Assembly: GCF_965638725.1 (NCBI RefSeq)
Contig: NC_134952.1
Coordinates: 15,393,028-15,457,027 of the forward strand
From: Aptenodytes patagonicus
Lineage: Eukaryota; Chordata; Aves; Sphenisciformes; Spheniscidae
Reading direction: 5' to 3'
DNA length: 64,000 nucleotides
A model generated the notes under the pieces. That model was not told the origin of the DNA. It did no database searches and saw only the letters and a list, made by a program, of their open reading frames with translations. Both the position numbers and the translations under genes were made by a program. Shown in pieces: positions 1 through 9,819 of the stretch. How positions within the stretch are numbered: the stretch's first letter is position 1; the number at the start of each line of letters is the position of its first letter.

Positions 1-257
1 CCCTTGGGCAGAGGCAAAACTCCTCCTCCCTCTTCTCCTCTTGGGTTCCTTCTGCCGGGGCAGGACTTAGCCCTGCAGGGTTTCCTGGCGGGCAGGCCGC
101 CCAAAGGAATTCAAAGTGTGCTCGTGTGAGAGAAGGTGACGTGGCCCGTGGATGGTTTACTCCTGCTCGGCCACCCTGTGAGATGGGTCGGCTCCCTCGG
201 TGCTGGCCTTTGTGCTTGTAGACATGACGGTGCCGTTGGTGCCTTCGTGGCACTGAT

Positions 258-268
258 GGGGGGGGGGG
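258..268 (+). repeat. Length-variable poly-G tract, unit 1
   Basis: Eleven G here. The equivalent tract is 13 G at 3,842-3,854, 13 G in unit 3 (near 7,428-7,440), and 12 G in the units beginning at 10,757, 14,342, 21,421 and 25,006. It is the only regular length difference between units and explains the 3,584-3,586 bp spread in period. Confidence 0.9.
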
Positions 269-654
269 TGATGGTGTCTATCCCTGTGGCGGGATGGGGC
301 CTCTCCGCGGCAGGGTCTCTGCTCTTGCTGTGCTGGTGAGAGAGCAGTGTTCCCAAAAAGGCTCCGTTTCCGAATGGTGATGAGGGGGTGCGGGAGGGGA
401 AGTGCCTGGTGCTGCAGGACACTCCTGCCTCCTGCGCCTGGCCTAACTGTGCCCCCAGCTCTCAAGCTGCTGCTCTGCACGGGCTCGTGCCCAAGCCTCC
501 CACCGGTGCAGCAAGCAGAGCGTCCATCCAGAGCCCCGCTCCAGACTCGTGGTGCTTGTTCCCGGTGCAGAGGGCTCACCGCTTGGAGACCGTGATGTCC
601 ACCTCCCCAGGGGTCGCCCCGGGGCAATGCTGTCGGGCTCCCAGGGGTTGGTTT

Positions 655-845
655 GCCCCAGGTTCACCCGGTGCAGCCCCCCTGCTGGAGCACAGCCAGC
701 TGGAGCAGGCTGCCCAGGAGCGTGTCCGGATGACTTTCGAAGGCTGGAGGCTCCACAACCTCCCTGGGCAGCCTGTGTGAGTGTCGGAGCACCCTCAGAG
801 TCTGGACGTGCTTTCTTGTGTTCAGATGGAATTTCATGCTTTTTT
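655..845 (-). mobile_element. CR1 LINE 3' fragment in unit 1
   Basis: On the minus strand this reads like the 3' part of avian CR1: a segment resembling CCATCTGAACA..AGAAA, then CAGGCTGCCCAGGGAGGTTG followed by TGGAGCCTCC, and further on a CTGGGCAGCCTGCTC block ahead of CAGCAGGGGG. It is diverged, lacks the terminal octamer repeats, and is clearly older than the array. It lies downstream of this unit's gene (which ends at 1,160) and upstream of the next gene to the left. Confidence 0.7.
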
Positions 846-1159
846 CCTTGGTGCCCATTGGTTCTTGTCCTGCCAGTGGTCACTACTGGGAAGGCTCTGG
901 CTCCCTTGCCCGCGCTCCCTCCCATCCGGCATACACGCACAGAGGCATCTTCCCCTTAAAATGGAAGCAGAGCAGAAAACTGGAAAAGAAAGGAAAACGG
1001 GGTCAGGGGAAGCATTCTCTTTTGGTACTACTTACTCACCTCAAAATGCCGCCCCGCTTCCACTGCGCCTGAGCAGGCAGCAACCTGCTACCTGCCCGCA
1101 TTCCCCAACAACGCGTTGCACAGACACTCACAGACAGAGGGTTGCTTAAAAGAAGCTAA

Positions 1160-1165
1160 TTTATT
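1160..1165 (-). terminator. Polyadenylation signal AATAAA of copy 1
   Basis: TTTATT on the plus strand gives AATAAA in the transcript, about 475 nt after the stop codon. Cleavage is expected near 1,135-1,150. The same hexamer recurs at 4,746, 8,332, 11,917, 15,502, 17,249, 18,996 and 22,581 (start positions), once per gene copy, including the 5'-deleted ones. The terminal partial unit at the array edge stops just short of it. Confidence 0.65.
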
Positions 1166-1309
1166 GTCATCTTTGTATCGCGTATAGGTCCCAGAGGGGA
1201 TCAACTCTGTCCAACAGGGTGGGTGGTCCCATCCTGTTACAGGTGGTAGCAGGAGCCTCAGTTGCAACGGCATCTTCATCTGGACCGGGGGAGATTCCCC
1301 GAGCTCTGC

Positions 1310-1639
1310 TTATGCTGAGCTCCTCTTGAGCGGTGTCGTCTCCATGCCTAGTGTGCTCAGATCTGCGGCGCGGACTCCCCAGGCAGTCTCCGGGATGAGC
1401 AGATTCTCTGTCCCGGTGTCTGAAATTGCTCCCCGGGCCCCGCCAGTGTGAGAGGAAAGTAGGTCCTCAGGGTCACAGGCATGGGTGGAAAAGCCTGTGA
1501 CCACCAGGATATGGGTGCGGAGCTGCATGAGGTGGAAATTGTCCTGCTGGGTGTGCCTCGCCGTGAGACTGGAAGGCGGCATCTCGACAACAGCGCAGCT
1601 CTCCGGCCATGGTGTGCTGCTGGTAAAGCTGGCCTCTGC
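1310..1639 (-). pseudogene. Read-through remnant of the ITPRIPL1-like C-terminal half (copy 1)
   Basis: Directly after the TAG that ends the frame, 110 more codons stay open in the same frame. The first 60 or so resemble the family (ASFTSSTPWPESCAVVE, then FHLMQLRTHILVVTGFSTH), but the FFRHIA-like helix region between these blocks is replaced by unrelated residues. After FSTH the remaining 50 codons have no likeness to the helical C-terminal half, so about 150 family residues are missing. The same remnant lies beside every copy in the array. Read-through or selenocysteine recoding is not supported because the codon is TAG. Confidence 0.6.
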
Positions 1640-2647
1640 CTACTCAAGGCTCAGGTAGGCGCCGGAGCTGCCTTGCTGCACTGCAAAAATCATCTCCGTG
1701 CAGATGCTCACCTTGGAGGTGCCTGTCAGCTGGAACCTGCAGGACCGGGAGGCGGGCAGCACCGTTAGCTGGCAGTGGTGCGACTGAGGCAAAAGCAGCC
1801 AGGCTGATCTCACCAACAGTCGGACCCAGCAGGCGATTTTCTCCACGTCTAAGTAGGAGCGTGTGCAGAGGGTGCGTAGGAGGTACGAGCTCCGATCCCT
1901 CAGCAGCTTGTCGTCGGGGTGGTGGAGAAAGCACAACGTATCCCCCAGCAGCTGCTCCCTCGAGCACATGCACTCCAGCACCACACGGGTGCTGGAGTGC
2001 CTTGCTGGCAGCTGCCCCGTGGTGTCCAGCTCCAGGCTGAAAGAGTGCCCGGGGGGTGGCCGCAGGAACACGAGCAGGCAGTAGGCGATGCTGTTCTCGT
2101 GGACGCTCCAGGCTTCATAGGTGCCGTCCATCCCAATGGCCGGGTGCATCTGCGGCATGAAAGTCCTCTTGCAAAGCACTCGGCAGACACCAAGGAGGTC
2201 ACCCACCAGCTCCTTCAGCACCTTGCACGCGTCGGGCAGGCCCTGCATTGGCGATGGGCTGGACACAGCCAAAGACCTGACACCATTGCGTGCACGATTG
2301 AGGTCTTCCTCCTCCTCGTCGTCCTCCTCCTCGCTGCTGGAGCTGTCCTGCTCGCTGCAGCTGTCAGAGGCAAGCTTCGTTTTCCCGGCCAGCCAGCAGG
2401 CCTCGGCGAGCAGGACCAGGGCTGCTGCAGCGGTCCAAAACGGCCACTGCTGCAACACAGAAAGGAGCGTGGCTTCCTCCGCGCGCCTGCTCCGCTCAAT
2501 CTCCTGCAGCAGCCGAGTCATCTCCTGATGCAGATACTCCTGACGCTGCTGCATCCGCTCAGCCGTGGCCACATCTGTCTGGCGATTGTGCTTCAGCCCG
2601 TGCTGGAGGGCCAGCGCAGCCAGGACGAGGGCGATTGCGGCAGCCAT
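1640..2647 (-). CDS. ITPRIPL1-like: ITPRIPL1-like protein, shortened, copy 1
   Basis: A 335-residue reading frame matches the avian ITPRIPL1-like family, single-pass membrane proteins with a cytoplasmic Mab-21-like domain. Residues 1-18 are signal-peptide-like. Residues 20-66 are a charged, coiled-coil-prone ectodomain (RMQQRQEYLHQEMTRLLQEI). Residues 69-88 are a membrane segment (PFWTAAAALVLLAEACWLAG). An acidic run (SEQDSSSSEEEDDEEEED) covers 98-115. The Mab-21-like part begins near 140, with family-typical stretches at 167-181 (MHPAIGMDGTYEAWS), 235-244 (GDTLCFLHHP) and 291-304. I chose the ATG 3 nt after a good splice acceptor because upstream in-frame sequence is intron-like. Family members run to roughly 500 residues. 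Here a TAG follows YLSLE, and homology (WPESCAVVEM, FHLMQLRTHILVVTGFSTH) resumes in the same frame, then fades by about 1,450. The copy is therefore either a truncated product or a pseudogene. Function is unproven. Confidence 0.8.
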   Translation of the reverse strand: MAAAIALVLAALALQHGLKHNRQTDVATAERMQQRQEYLHQEMTRLLQEIERSRRAEEATLLSVLQQWPFWTAAAALVLLAEACWLAGKTKLASDSCSEQDSSSSEEEDDEEEEDLNRARNGVRSLAVSSPSPMQGLPDACKVLKELVGDLLGVCRVLCKRTFMPQMHPAIGMDGTYEAWSVHENSIAYCLLVFLRPPPGHSFSLELDTTGQLPARHSSTRVVLECMCSREQLLGDTLCFLHHPDDKLLRDRSSYLLRTLCTRSYLDVEKIACWVRLLVRSAWLLLPQSHHCQLTVLPASRSCRFQLTGTSKVSICTEMIFAVQQGSSGAYLSLE

Positions 2648-2650
2648 GGC

Positions 2651-3224
2651 CTGGAGGAGGTGGGAGAAAATGGGGCTGAGCAGGGCTGGGTGGGAGGGAG
2701 CACGGGGCTGGGGGAGCGGGGCAGGAGCCTCCTGGAGCTGGGGGTGGTAGGAGAGGGGGTGAGGGAGGCGGGAGGGAGCAAGGGCAGGGTTTGTGAGCAC
2801 TGCATGGATGGGAGCACCCTCAGAGGCTGTCCCAGGAAAGCGTTTGGGCGTCGACAGGCTGGAAGGGGCCGCAGGCCCCGGCTGGAGACAGCATGGGGCC
2901 CACCCTGCCCAAGCGGCCCTGATGGCCAGCCCCTGGCTGGGCTGTGCCCCGTGAAAGGGCAAGGGACACCCGAGTAGAGTCTCCCGAGGCCCCATCCCTG
3001 CCACCCAACAGCGTCCCACGGAGCCGCGGGCACCCGGCCCATCCCCAAAGCCTCTCTGGGCACCTGCCACCACTGGGAGCCCCGAGCACCTCTGCCCCCA
3101 GCCCCCAGGGCGGTACCGTGCCCTGCCCTGAGGGGCTCGGCTCTCGTTCTGGGTTAGAAACCCGCCTTGGCCACCTGCCCCGTCCCCCATCCAGCCCAGC
3201 CTTCCCCCTGCATGCTGCACTCAC
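2651..3224 (-). other. Predicted 574-bp intron of copy 1
   Basis: Read on the minus strand, the segment starts with the donor GTGAGT (complement of 3,219-3,224) and ends with a pyrimidine-rich acceptor ending CTCCTCCAG directly before GCCATGG, a good Kozak start. The preceding exon would be 5' non-coding and end at 3,225. I expect one or more 5' non-coding exons ahead of a single coding exon in this family. The intron is extremely C-rich on the transcript. Equivalent introns occur in copies 2, 3, 4, 7 and 8, with donors at 6,805-6,810, 10,391-10,396, 13,976-13,981, 21,055-21,060 and 24,640-24,645. No transcript was available to confirm splicing. Confidence 0.55.
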
Positions 3225-3225
3225 C

Positions 3226-3584
3226 GATCGCCCGAGTCAAACAGCAGCGGGGCTGCCTGAGGATGTCCCTGGGGACAGCTCCCATTGTGACCTGTCCCCT
3301 GTGCTGTCACAGCCACCAGCGCAGCGTCGCCCAGCCGGCAGGCCCCAGCCTTCGTCCCCACCGCCCGGCTCAGCAGGTCCTGGCCATCGCACCAAGTACA
3401 AACCCGCCCGGCAGGAGTGAGCTCCCAGGGCCTCGCTTGACAAAGCGGGCAGACGCCCCCCAAAACCGTAAATGAAATGAAAATGGGGACTGTAGGTGGA
3501 TGTCCCTGACTTACGTAGAGAGGTGCAAAGTTTTCTGGGCCAGGTGGTCTGACTCCGAGTTGTCTTGAAAAGAAGAGCTACGAG
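3226..3584 (-). promoter_or_regulatory. GC-rich upstream region of copy 1 (probable exon 1 and promoter)
   Basis: This stretch lies immediately 5' of the predicted donor and must contain exon 1 and the core promoter if the gene is transcribed. It is GC- and CpG-rich near the donor and turns AT-richer around 3,465-3,485. I see no convincing TATA box and cannot place the start site. It is present in the six full copies and absent from copies 5 and 6. Confidence 0.3.
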
Positions 3585-4240
3585 CCCTTGGGCAGAGGCA
3601 AAACTCCTCCTCCCTCTTCTCCTCTTGGGTTCCTTCTGCCGGGGCAGGACTTAGCCCTGCAGGGTTTCCTGGCGGGCAGGCCGCCCAAAGGAATTCAAAG
3701 TGTGCTCGTGTGAGAGAAGGTGACGTGGCCCGTGGATGGTTTACTCCTGCTCGGCCACCCTGTGAGATGGGTCGGCTCCCTCGGTGCTGGCCTTTGTGCT
3801 TGTAGACATGACGGTGCCGTTGGTGCCTTCGTGGCACTGATGGGGGGGGGGGGGTGATGGTGTCTATCCCTGTGGCGGGATGGGGCCTCTCCGCGGCAGG
3901 GTCTCTGCTCTTGCTGTGCTGGTGAGAGAGCAGTGTTCCCAAAAAGGCTCCGTTTCCGAATGGTGATGAGGGGGTGCGGGAGGGGAAGTGCCTGGTGCTG
4001 CAGGACACTCCTGCCTCCTGCGCCTGGCCTAACTGTGCCCCCAGCTCTCAAGCTGCTGCTCTGCACGGGCTCGTGCCCAAGCCTCCCACCGGTGCAGCAA
4101 GCAGAGCGTCCATCCAGAGCCCCGCTCCAGACTCGTGGTGCTTGTTCCCGGTGCAGAGGGCTCACCGCTTGGAGACCGTGATGTCCACCTCCCCAGGGGT
4201 CGCCCCGGGGCAATGCTGTCGGGCTCCCAGGGGTTGGTTT

Positions 4241-4431
4241 GCCCCAGGTTCACCCGGTGCAGCCCCCCTGCTGGAGCACAGCCAGCTGGAGCAGGCTGCC
4301 CAGGAGCGTGTCCGGATGACTTTCGAAGGCTGGAGGCTCCACAACCTCCCTGGGCAGCCTGTGTGAGTGTCGGAGCACCCTCAGAGTCTGGACGTGCTTT
4401 CTTGTGTTCAGATGGAATTTCATGCTTTTTT
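4241..4431 (-). mobile_element. CR1 LINE 3' fragment in unit 2
   Basis: Same CR1 3' fragment as at 655-845, amplified with the unit. Confidence 0.7.
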
Positions 4432-5225
4432 CCTTGGTGCCCATTGGTTCTTGTCCTGCCAGTGGTCACTACTGGGAAGGCTCTGGCTCCCTTGCCCGCG
4501 CTCCCTCCCATCCGGCATACACGCACAGAGGCATCTTCCCCTTAAAATGGAAGCAGAGCAGAAAACTGGAAAAGAAAGGAAAACGGGGTCAGGGGAAGCA
4601 TTCTCTTTTGGTACTACTTACTCACCTCAAAATGCCGCCCCGCTTCCACTGCGCCTGAGCAGGCAGCAACCTGCTACCTGCCCGCATTCCCCAACAACGC
4701 GTTGCACAGACACTCACAGACAGAGGGTTGCTTAAAAGAAGCTAATTTATTGTCATCTTTGTATCGCGTATAGGTCCCAGAGGGGATCAACTCTGTCCAA
4801 CAGGGTGGGTGGTCCCATCCTGTTACAGGTGGTAGCAGGAGCCTCAGTTGCAACGGCATCTTCATCTGGACCGGGGGAGATTCCCCGAGCTCTGCTTATG
4901 CTGAGCTCCTCTTGAGCGGTGTCGTCTCCATGCCTAGTGTGCTCAGATCTGCGGCGCGGACTCCCCAGGCAGTCTCCGGGATGAGCAGATTCTCTGTCCC
5001 GGTGTCTGAAATTGCTCCCCGGGCCCCGCCAGTGTGAGAGGAAAGTAGGTCCTCAGGGTCACAGGCATGGGTGGAAAAGCCTGTGACCACCAGGATATGG
5101 GTGCGGAGCTGCATGAGGTGGAAATTGTCCTGCTGGGTGTGCCTCGCCGTGAGACTGGAAGGCGGCATCTCGACAACAGCGCAGCTCTCCGGCCATGGTG
5201 TGCTGCTGGTAAAGCTGGCCTCTGC

Positions 5226-6233
5226 CTACTCAAGGCTCAGGTAGGCGCCGGAGCTGCCTTGCTGCACTGCAAAAATCATCTCCGTGCAGATGCTCACCTT
5301 GGAGGTGCCTGTCAGCTGGAACCTGCAGGACCGGGAGGCGGGCAGCACCGTTAGCTGGCAGTGGTGCGACTGAGGCAAAAGCAGCCAGGCTGATCTCACC
5401 AACAGTCGGACCCAGCAGGCGATTTTCTCCACGTCTAAGTAGGAGCGTGTGCAGAGGGTGCGTAGGAGGTACGAGCTCCGATCCCTCAGCAGCTTGTCGT
5501 CGGGGTGGTGGAGAAAGCACAACGTATCCCCCAGCAGCTGCTCCCTCGAGCACATGCACTCCAGCACCACACGGGTGCTGGAGTGCCTTGCTGGCAGCTG
5601 CCCCGTGGTGTCCAGCTCCAGGCTGAAAGAGTGCCCGGGGGGTGGCCGCAGGAACACGAGCAGGCAGTAGGCGATGCTGTTCTCGTGGACGCTCCAGGCT
5701 TCATAGGTGCCGTCCATCCCAATGGCCGGGTGCATCTGCGGCATGAAAGTCCTCTTGCAAAGCACTCGGCAGACACCAAGGAGGTCACCCACCAGCTCCT
5801 TCAGCACCTTGCACGCGTCGGGCAGGCCCTGCATTGGCGATGGGCTGGACACAGCCAAAGACCTGACACCATTGCGTGCACGATTGAGGTCTTCCTCCTC
5901 CTCGTCGTCCTCCTCCTCGCTGCTGGAGCTGTCCTGCTCGCTGCAGCTGTCAGAGGCAAGCTTCGTTTTCCCGGCCAGCCAGCAGGCCTCGGCGAGCAGG
6001 ACCAGGGCTGCTGCAGCGGTCCAAAACGGCCACTGCTGCAACACAGAAAGGAGCGTGGCTTCCTCCGCGCGCCTGCTCCGCTCAATCTCCTGCAGCAGCC
6101 GAGTCATCTCCTGATGCAGATACTCCTGACGCTGCTGCATCCGCTCAGCCGTGGCCACATCTGTCTGGCGATTGTGCTTCAGCCCGTGCTGGAGGGCCAG
6201 CGCAGCCAGGACGAGGGCGATTGCGGCAGCCAT
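5226..6233 (-). CDS. ITPRIPL1-like: ITPRIPL1-like protein, shortened, copy 2
   Basis: Identical in predicted protein to copy 1: 335 residues, with the same TAG after YLSLE, the same acceptor 3 nt before the ATG, and AATAAA at 4,746-4,751. Upstream are the matching intron and donor (6,805-6,810). At the diagnostic site in the post-stop region (4,920) it carries T, like copies 1, 4 and 5. As with copy 1, whether it is translated is unknown; an intact 335-codon frame is weak evidence because all copies are near clones. Confidence 0.78.
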   Translation of the reverse strand: MAAAIALVLAALALQHGLKHNRQTDVATAERMQQRQEYLHQEMTRLLQEIERSRRAEEATLLSVLQQWPFWTAAAALVLLAEACWLAGKTKLASDSCSEQDSSSSEEEDDEEEEDLNRARNGVRSLAVSSPSPMQGLPDACKVLKELVGDLLGVCRVLCKRTFMPQMHPAIGMDGTYEAWSVHENSIAYCLLVFLRPPPGHSFSLELDTTGQLPARHSSTRVVLECMCSREQLLGDTLCFLHHPDDKLLRDRSSYLLRTLCTRSYLDVEKIACWVRLLVRSAWLLLPQSHHCQLTVLPASRSCRFQLTGTSKVSICTEMIFAVQQGSSGAYLSLE

Positions 6234-7826
6234 GGCCTGGAGGAGGTGGGAGAAAATGGGGCTGAGCAGGGCTGGGTGGGAGGGAGCACGGGGCTGGGGG
6301 AGCGGGGCAGGAGCCTCCTGGAGCTGGGGGTGGTAGGAGAGGGGGTGAGGGAGGCGGGAGGGAGCAAGGGCAGGGTTTGTGAGCACTGCATGGATGGGAG
6401 CACCCTCAGAGGCTGTCCCAGGAAAGCGTTTGGGCGTCGACAGGCTGGAAGGGGCCGCAGGCCCCGGCTGGAGACAGCATGGGGCCCACCCTGCCCAAGC
6501 GGCCCTGATGGCCAGCCCCTGGCTGGGCTGTGCCCCGTGAAAGGGCAAGGGACACCCGAGTAGAGTCTCCCGAGGCCCCATCCCTGCCACCCAACAGCGT
6601 CCCACGGAGCCGCGGGCACCCGGCCCATCCCCAAAGCCTCTCTGGGCACCTGCCACCACTGGGAGCCCCGAGCACCTCTGCCCCCAGCCCCCAGGGCGGT
6701 ACCGTGCCCTGCCCTGAGGGGCTCGGCTCTCGTTCTGGGTTAGAAACCCGCCTTGGCCACCTGCCCCGTCCCCCATCCAGCCCAGCCTTCCCCCTGCATG
6801 CTGCACTCACCGATCGCCCGAGTCAAACAGCAGCGGGGCTGCCTGAGGATGTCCCTGGGGACAGCTCCCATTGTGACCTGTCCCCTGTGCTGTCACAGCC
6901 ACCAGCGCAGCGTCGCCCAGCCGGCAGGCCCCAGCCTTCGTCCCCACCGCCCGGCTCAGCAGGTCCTGGCCATCGCACCAAGTACAAACCCGCCCGGCAG
7001 GAGTGAGCTCCCAGGGCCTCGCTTGACAAAGCGGGCAGACGCCCCCCAAAACCGTAAATGAAATGAAAATGGGGACTGTAGGTGGATGTCCCTGACTTAC
7101 GTAGAGAGGTGCAAAGTTTTCTGGGCCAGGTGGTCTGACTCCGAGTTGTCTTGAAAAGAAGAGCTACGAGCCCTTGGGCAGAGGCAAAACTCCTCCTCCC
7201 TCTTCTCCTCTTGGGTTCCTTCTGCCGGGGCAGGACTTAGCCCTGCAGGGTTTCCTGGCGGGCAGGCCGCCCAAAGGAATTCAAAGTGTGCTCGTGTGAG
7301 AGAAGGTGACGTGGCCCGTGGATGGTTTACTCCTGCTCGGCCACCCTGTGAGATGGGTCGGCTCCCTCGGTGCTGGCCTTTGTGCTTGTAGACATGACGG
7401 TGCCGTTGGTGCCTTCGTGGCACTGATGGGGGGGGGGGGGTGATGGTGTCTATCCCTGTGGCGGGATGGGGCCTCTCCGCGGCAGGGTCTCTGCTCTTGC
7501 TGTGCTGGTGAGAGAGCAGTGTTCCCAAAAAGGCTCCGTTTCCGAATGGTGATGAGGGGGTGCGGGAGGGGAAGTGCCTGGTGCTGCAGGACACTCCTGC
7601 CTCCTGCGCCTGGCCTAACTGTGCCCCCAGCTCTCAAGCTGCTGCTCTGCACGGGCTCGTGCCCAAGCCTCCCACCGGTGCAGCAAGCAGAGCGTCCATC
7701 CAGAGCCCCGCTCCAGACTCGTGGTGCTTGTTCCCGGTGCAGAGGGCTCACCGCTTGGAGACCGTGATGTCCACCTCCCCAGGGGTCGCCCCGGGGCAAT
7801 GCTGTCGGGCTCCCAGGGGTTGGTTT

Positions 7827-8017
7827 GCCCCAGGTTCACCCGGTGCAGCCCCCCTGCTGGAGCACAGCCAGCTGGAGCAGGCTGCCCAGGAGCGTGTCCG
7901 GATGACTTTCGAAGGCTGGAGGCTCCACAACCTCCCTGGGCAGCCTGTGTGAGTGTCGGAGCACCCTCAGAGTCTGGACGTGCTTTCTTGTGTTCAGATG
8001 GAATTTCATGCTTTTTT
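7827..8017 (-). mobile_element. CR1 LINE 3' fragment in unit 3
   Basis: Same CR1 3' fragment as at 655-845, amplified with the unit. Confidence 0.7.
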
Positions 8018-8811
8018 CCTTGGTGCCCATTGGTTCTTGTCCTGCCAGTGGTCACTACTGGGAAGGCTCTGGCTCCCTTGCCCGCGCTCCCTCCCATCCG
8101 GCATACACGCACAGAGGCATCTTCCCCTTAAAATGGAAGCAGAGCAGAAAACTGGAAAAGAAAGGAAAACGGGGTCAGGGGAAGCATTCTCTTTTGGTAC
8201 TACTTACTCACCTCAAAATGCCGCCCCGCTTCCACTGCGCCTGAGCAGGCAGCAACCTGCTACCTGCCCGCATTCCCCAACAACGCGTTGCACAGACACT
8301 CACAGACAGAGGGTTGCTTAAAAGAAGCTAATTTATTGTCATCTTTGTATCGCGTATAGGTCCCAGAGGGGATCAACTCTGTCCAACAGGGTGGGTGGTC
8401 CCATCCTGTTACAGGTGGTAGCAGGAGCCTCAGTTGCAACGGCATCTTCATCTGGACCGGGGGAGATTCCCCGAGCTCTGCTTATGCTGAGCTCCTCTTG
8501 AGCGGCGTCGTCTCCATGCCTAGTGTGCTCAGATCTGCGGCGCGGACTCCCCAGGCAGTCTCCGGGATGAGCAGATTCTCTGTCCCGGTGTCTGAAATTG
8601 CTCCCCGGGCCCCGCCAGTGTGAGAGGAAAGTAGGTCCTCAGGGTCACAGGCATGGGTGGAAAAGCCTGTGACCACCAGGATATGGGTGCGGAGCTGCAT
8701 GAGGTGGAAATTGTCCTGCTGGGTGTGCCTCGCCGTGAGACTGGAAGGCGGCATCTCGACAACAGCGCAGCTCTCCGGCCATGGTGTGCTGCTGGTAAAG
8801 CTGGCCTCTGC

Positions 8812-9819
8812 CTACTCAAGGCTCAGGTAGGCGCCGGAGCTGCCTTGCTGCACTGCAAAAATCATCTCCGTGCAGATGCTCACCTTGGAGGTGCCTGTCA
8901 GCTGGAACCTGCAGGACCGGGAGGCGGGCAGCACCGTTAGCTGGCAGTGGTGCGACTGAGGCAAAAGCAGCCAGGCTGATCTCACCAACAGTCGGACCCA
9001 GCAGGCGATTTTCTCCACGTCTAAGTAGGAGCGTGTGCAGAGGGTGCGTAGGAGGTACGAGCTCCGATCCCTCAGCAGCTTGTCGTCGGGGTGGTGGAGA
9101 AAGCACAACGTATCCCCCAGCAGCTGCTCCCTCGAGCACATGCACTCCAGCACCACACGGGTGCTGGAGTGCCTTGCTGGCAGCTGCCCCGTGGTGTCCA
9201 GCTCCAGGCTGAAAGAGTGCCCGGGGGGTGGCCGCAGGAACACGAGCAGGCAGTAGGCGATGCTGTTCTCGTGGACGCTCCAGGCTTCATAGGTGCCGTC
9301 CATCCCAATGGCCGGGTGCATCTGCGGCATGAAAGTCCTCTTGCAAAGCACTCGGCAGACACCAAGGAGGTCACCCACCAGCTCCTTCAGCACCTTGCAC
9401 GCGTCGGGCAGGCCCTGCATTGGCGATGGGCTGGACACAGCCAAAGACCTGACACCATTGCGTGCACGATTGAGGTCTTCCTCCTCCTCGTCGTCCTCCT
9501 CCTCGCTGCTGGAGCTGTCCTGCTCGCTGCAGCTGTCAGAGGCAAGCTTCGTTTTCCCGGCCAGCCAGCAGGCCTCGGCGAGCAGGACCAGGGCTGCTGC
9601 AGCGGTCCAAAACGGCCACTGCTGCAACACAGAAAGGAGCGTGGCTTCCTCCGCGCGCCTGCTCCGCTCAATCTCCTGCAGCAGCCGAGTCATCTCCTGA
9701 TGCAGATACTCCTGACGCTGCTGCATCCGCTCAGCCGTGGCCACATCTGTCTGGCGATTGTGCTTCAGCCCGTGCTGGAGGGCCAGCGCAGCCAGGACGA
9801 GGGCGATTGCGGCAGCCAT
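8812..9819 (-). CDS. ITPRIPL1-like: ITPRIPL1-like protein, shortened, copy 3
   Basis: Same 335-residue frame, stop and splice context as copy 1, with AATAAA at 8,332-8,337 and donor at 10,391-10,396. It differs by C at 8,506 in the post-stop region, a variant otherwise found only in copies 6, 7 and 8. Copy 3 therefore shares a sequence type with the right-hand end of the array although it sits among T-type copies, which suggests exchange between units. Confidence 0.78.
   Translation of the reverse strand: MAAAIALVLAALALQHGLKHNRQTDVATAERMQQRQEYLHQEMTRLLQEIERSRRAEEATLLSVLQQWPFWTAAAALVLLAEACWLAGKTKLASDSCSEQDSSSSEEEDDEEEEDLNRARNGVRSLAVSSPSPMQGLPDACKVLKELVGDLLGVCRVLCKRTFMPQMHPAIGMDGTYEAWSVHENSIAYCLLVFLRPPPGHSFSLELDTTGQLPARHSSTRVVLECMCSREQLLGDTLCFLHHPDDKLLRDRSSYLLRTLCTRSYLDVEKIACWVRLLVRSAWLLLPQSHHCQLTVLPASRSCRFQLTGTSKVSICTEMIFAVQQGSSGAYLSLE

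Noticed and set aside
388-959. Overlapping plus-strand frames in the unit spacer
   Set aside because: They overlap each other and the CR1 fragment; none looks like a protein family.
1919-2977. 352-codon plus-strand frame opposite the ITPRIPL1-like exon, repeated in each unit
   Set aside because: It is antisense to a recognisable coding exon and runs through its intron. Its length follows from GC-rich codon structure and it has no family features.
2648-3220. 190-codon N-terminal extension of the minus-strand gene (526 codons in total)
   Set aside because: The extension is low-complexity Pro/Ala/Ser/Gly and ends exactly at a splice acceptor followed by a Kozak ATG. It is best read as intron.
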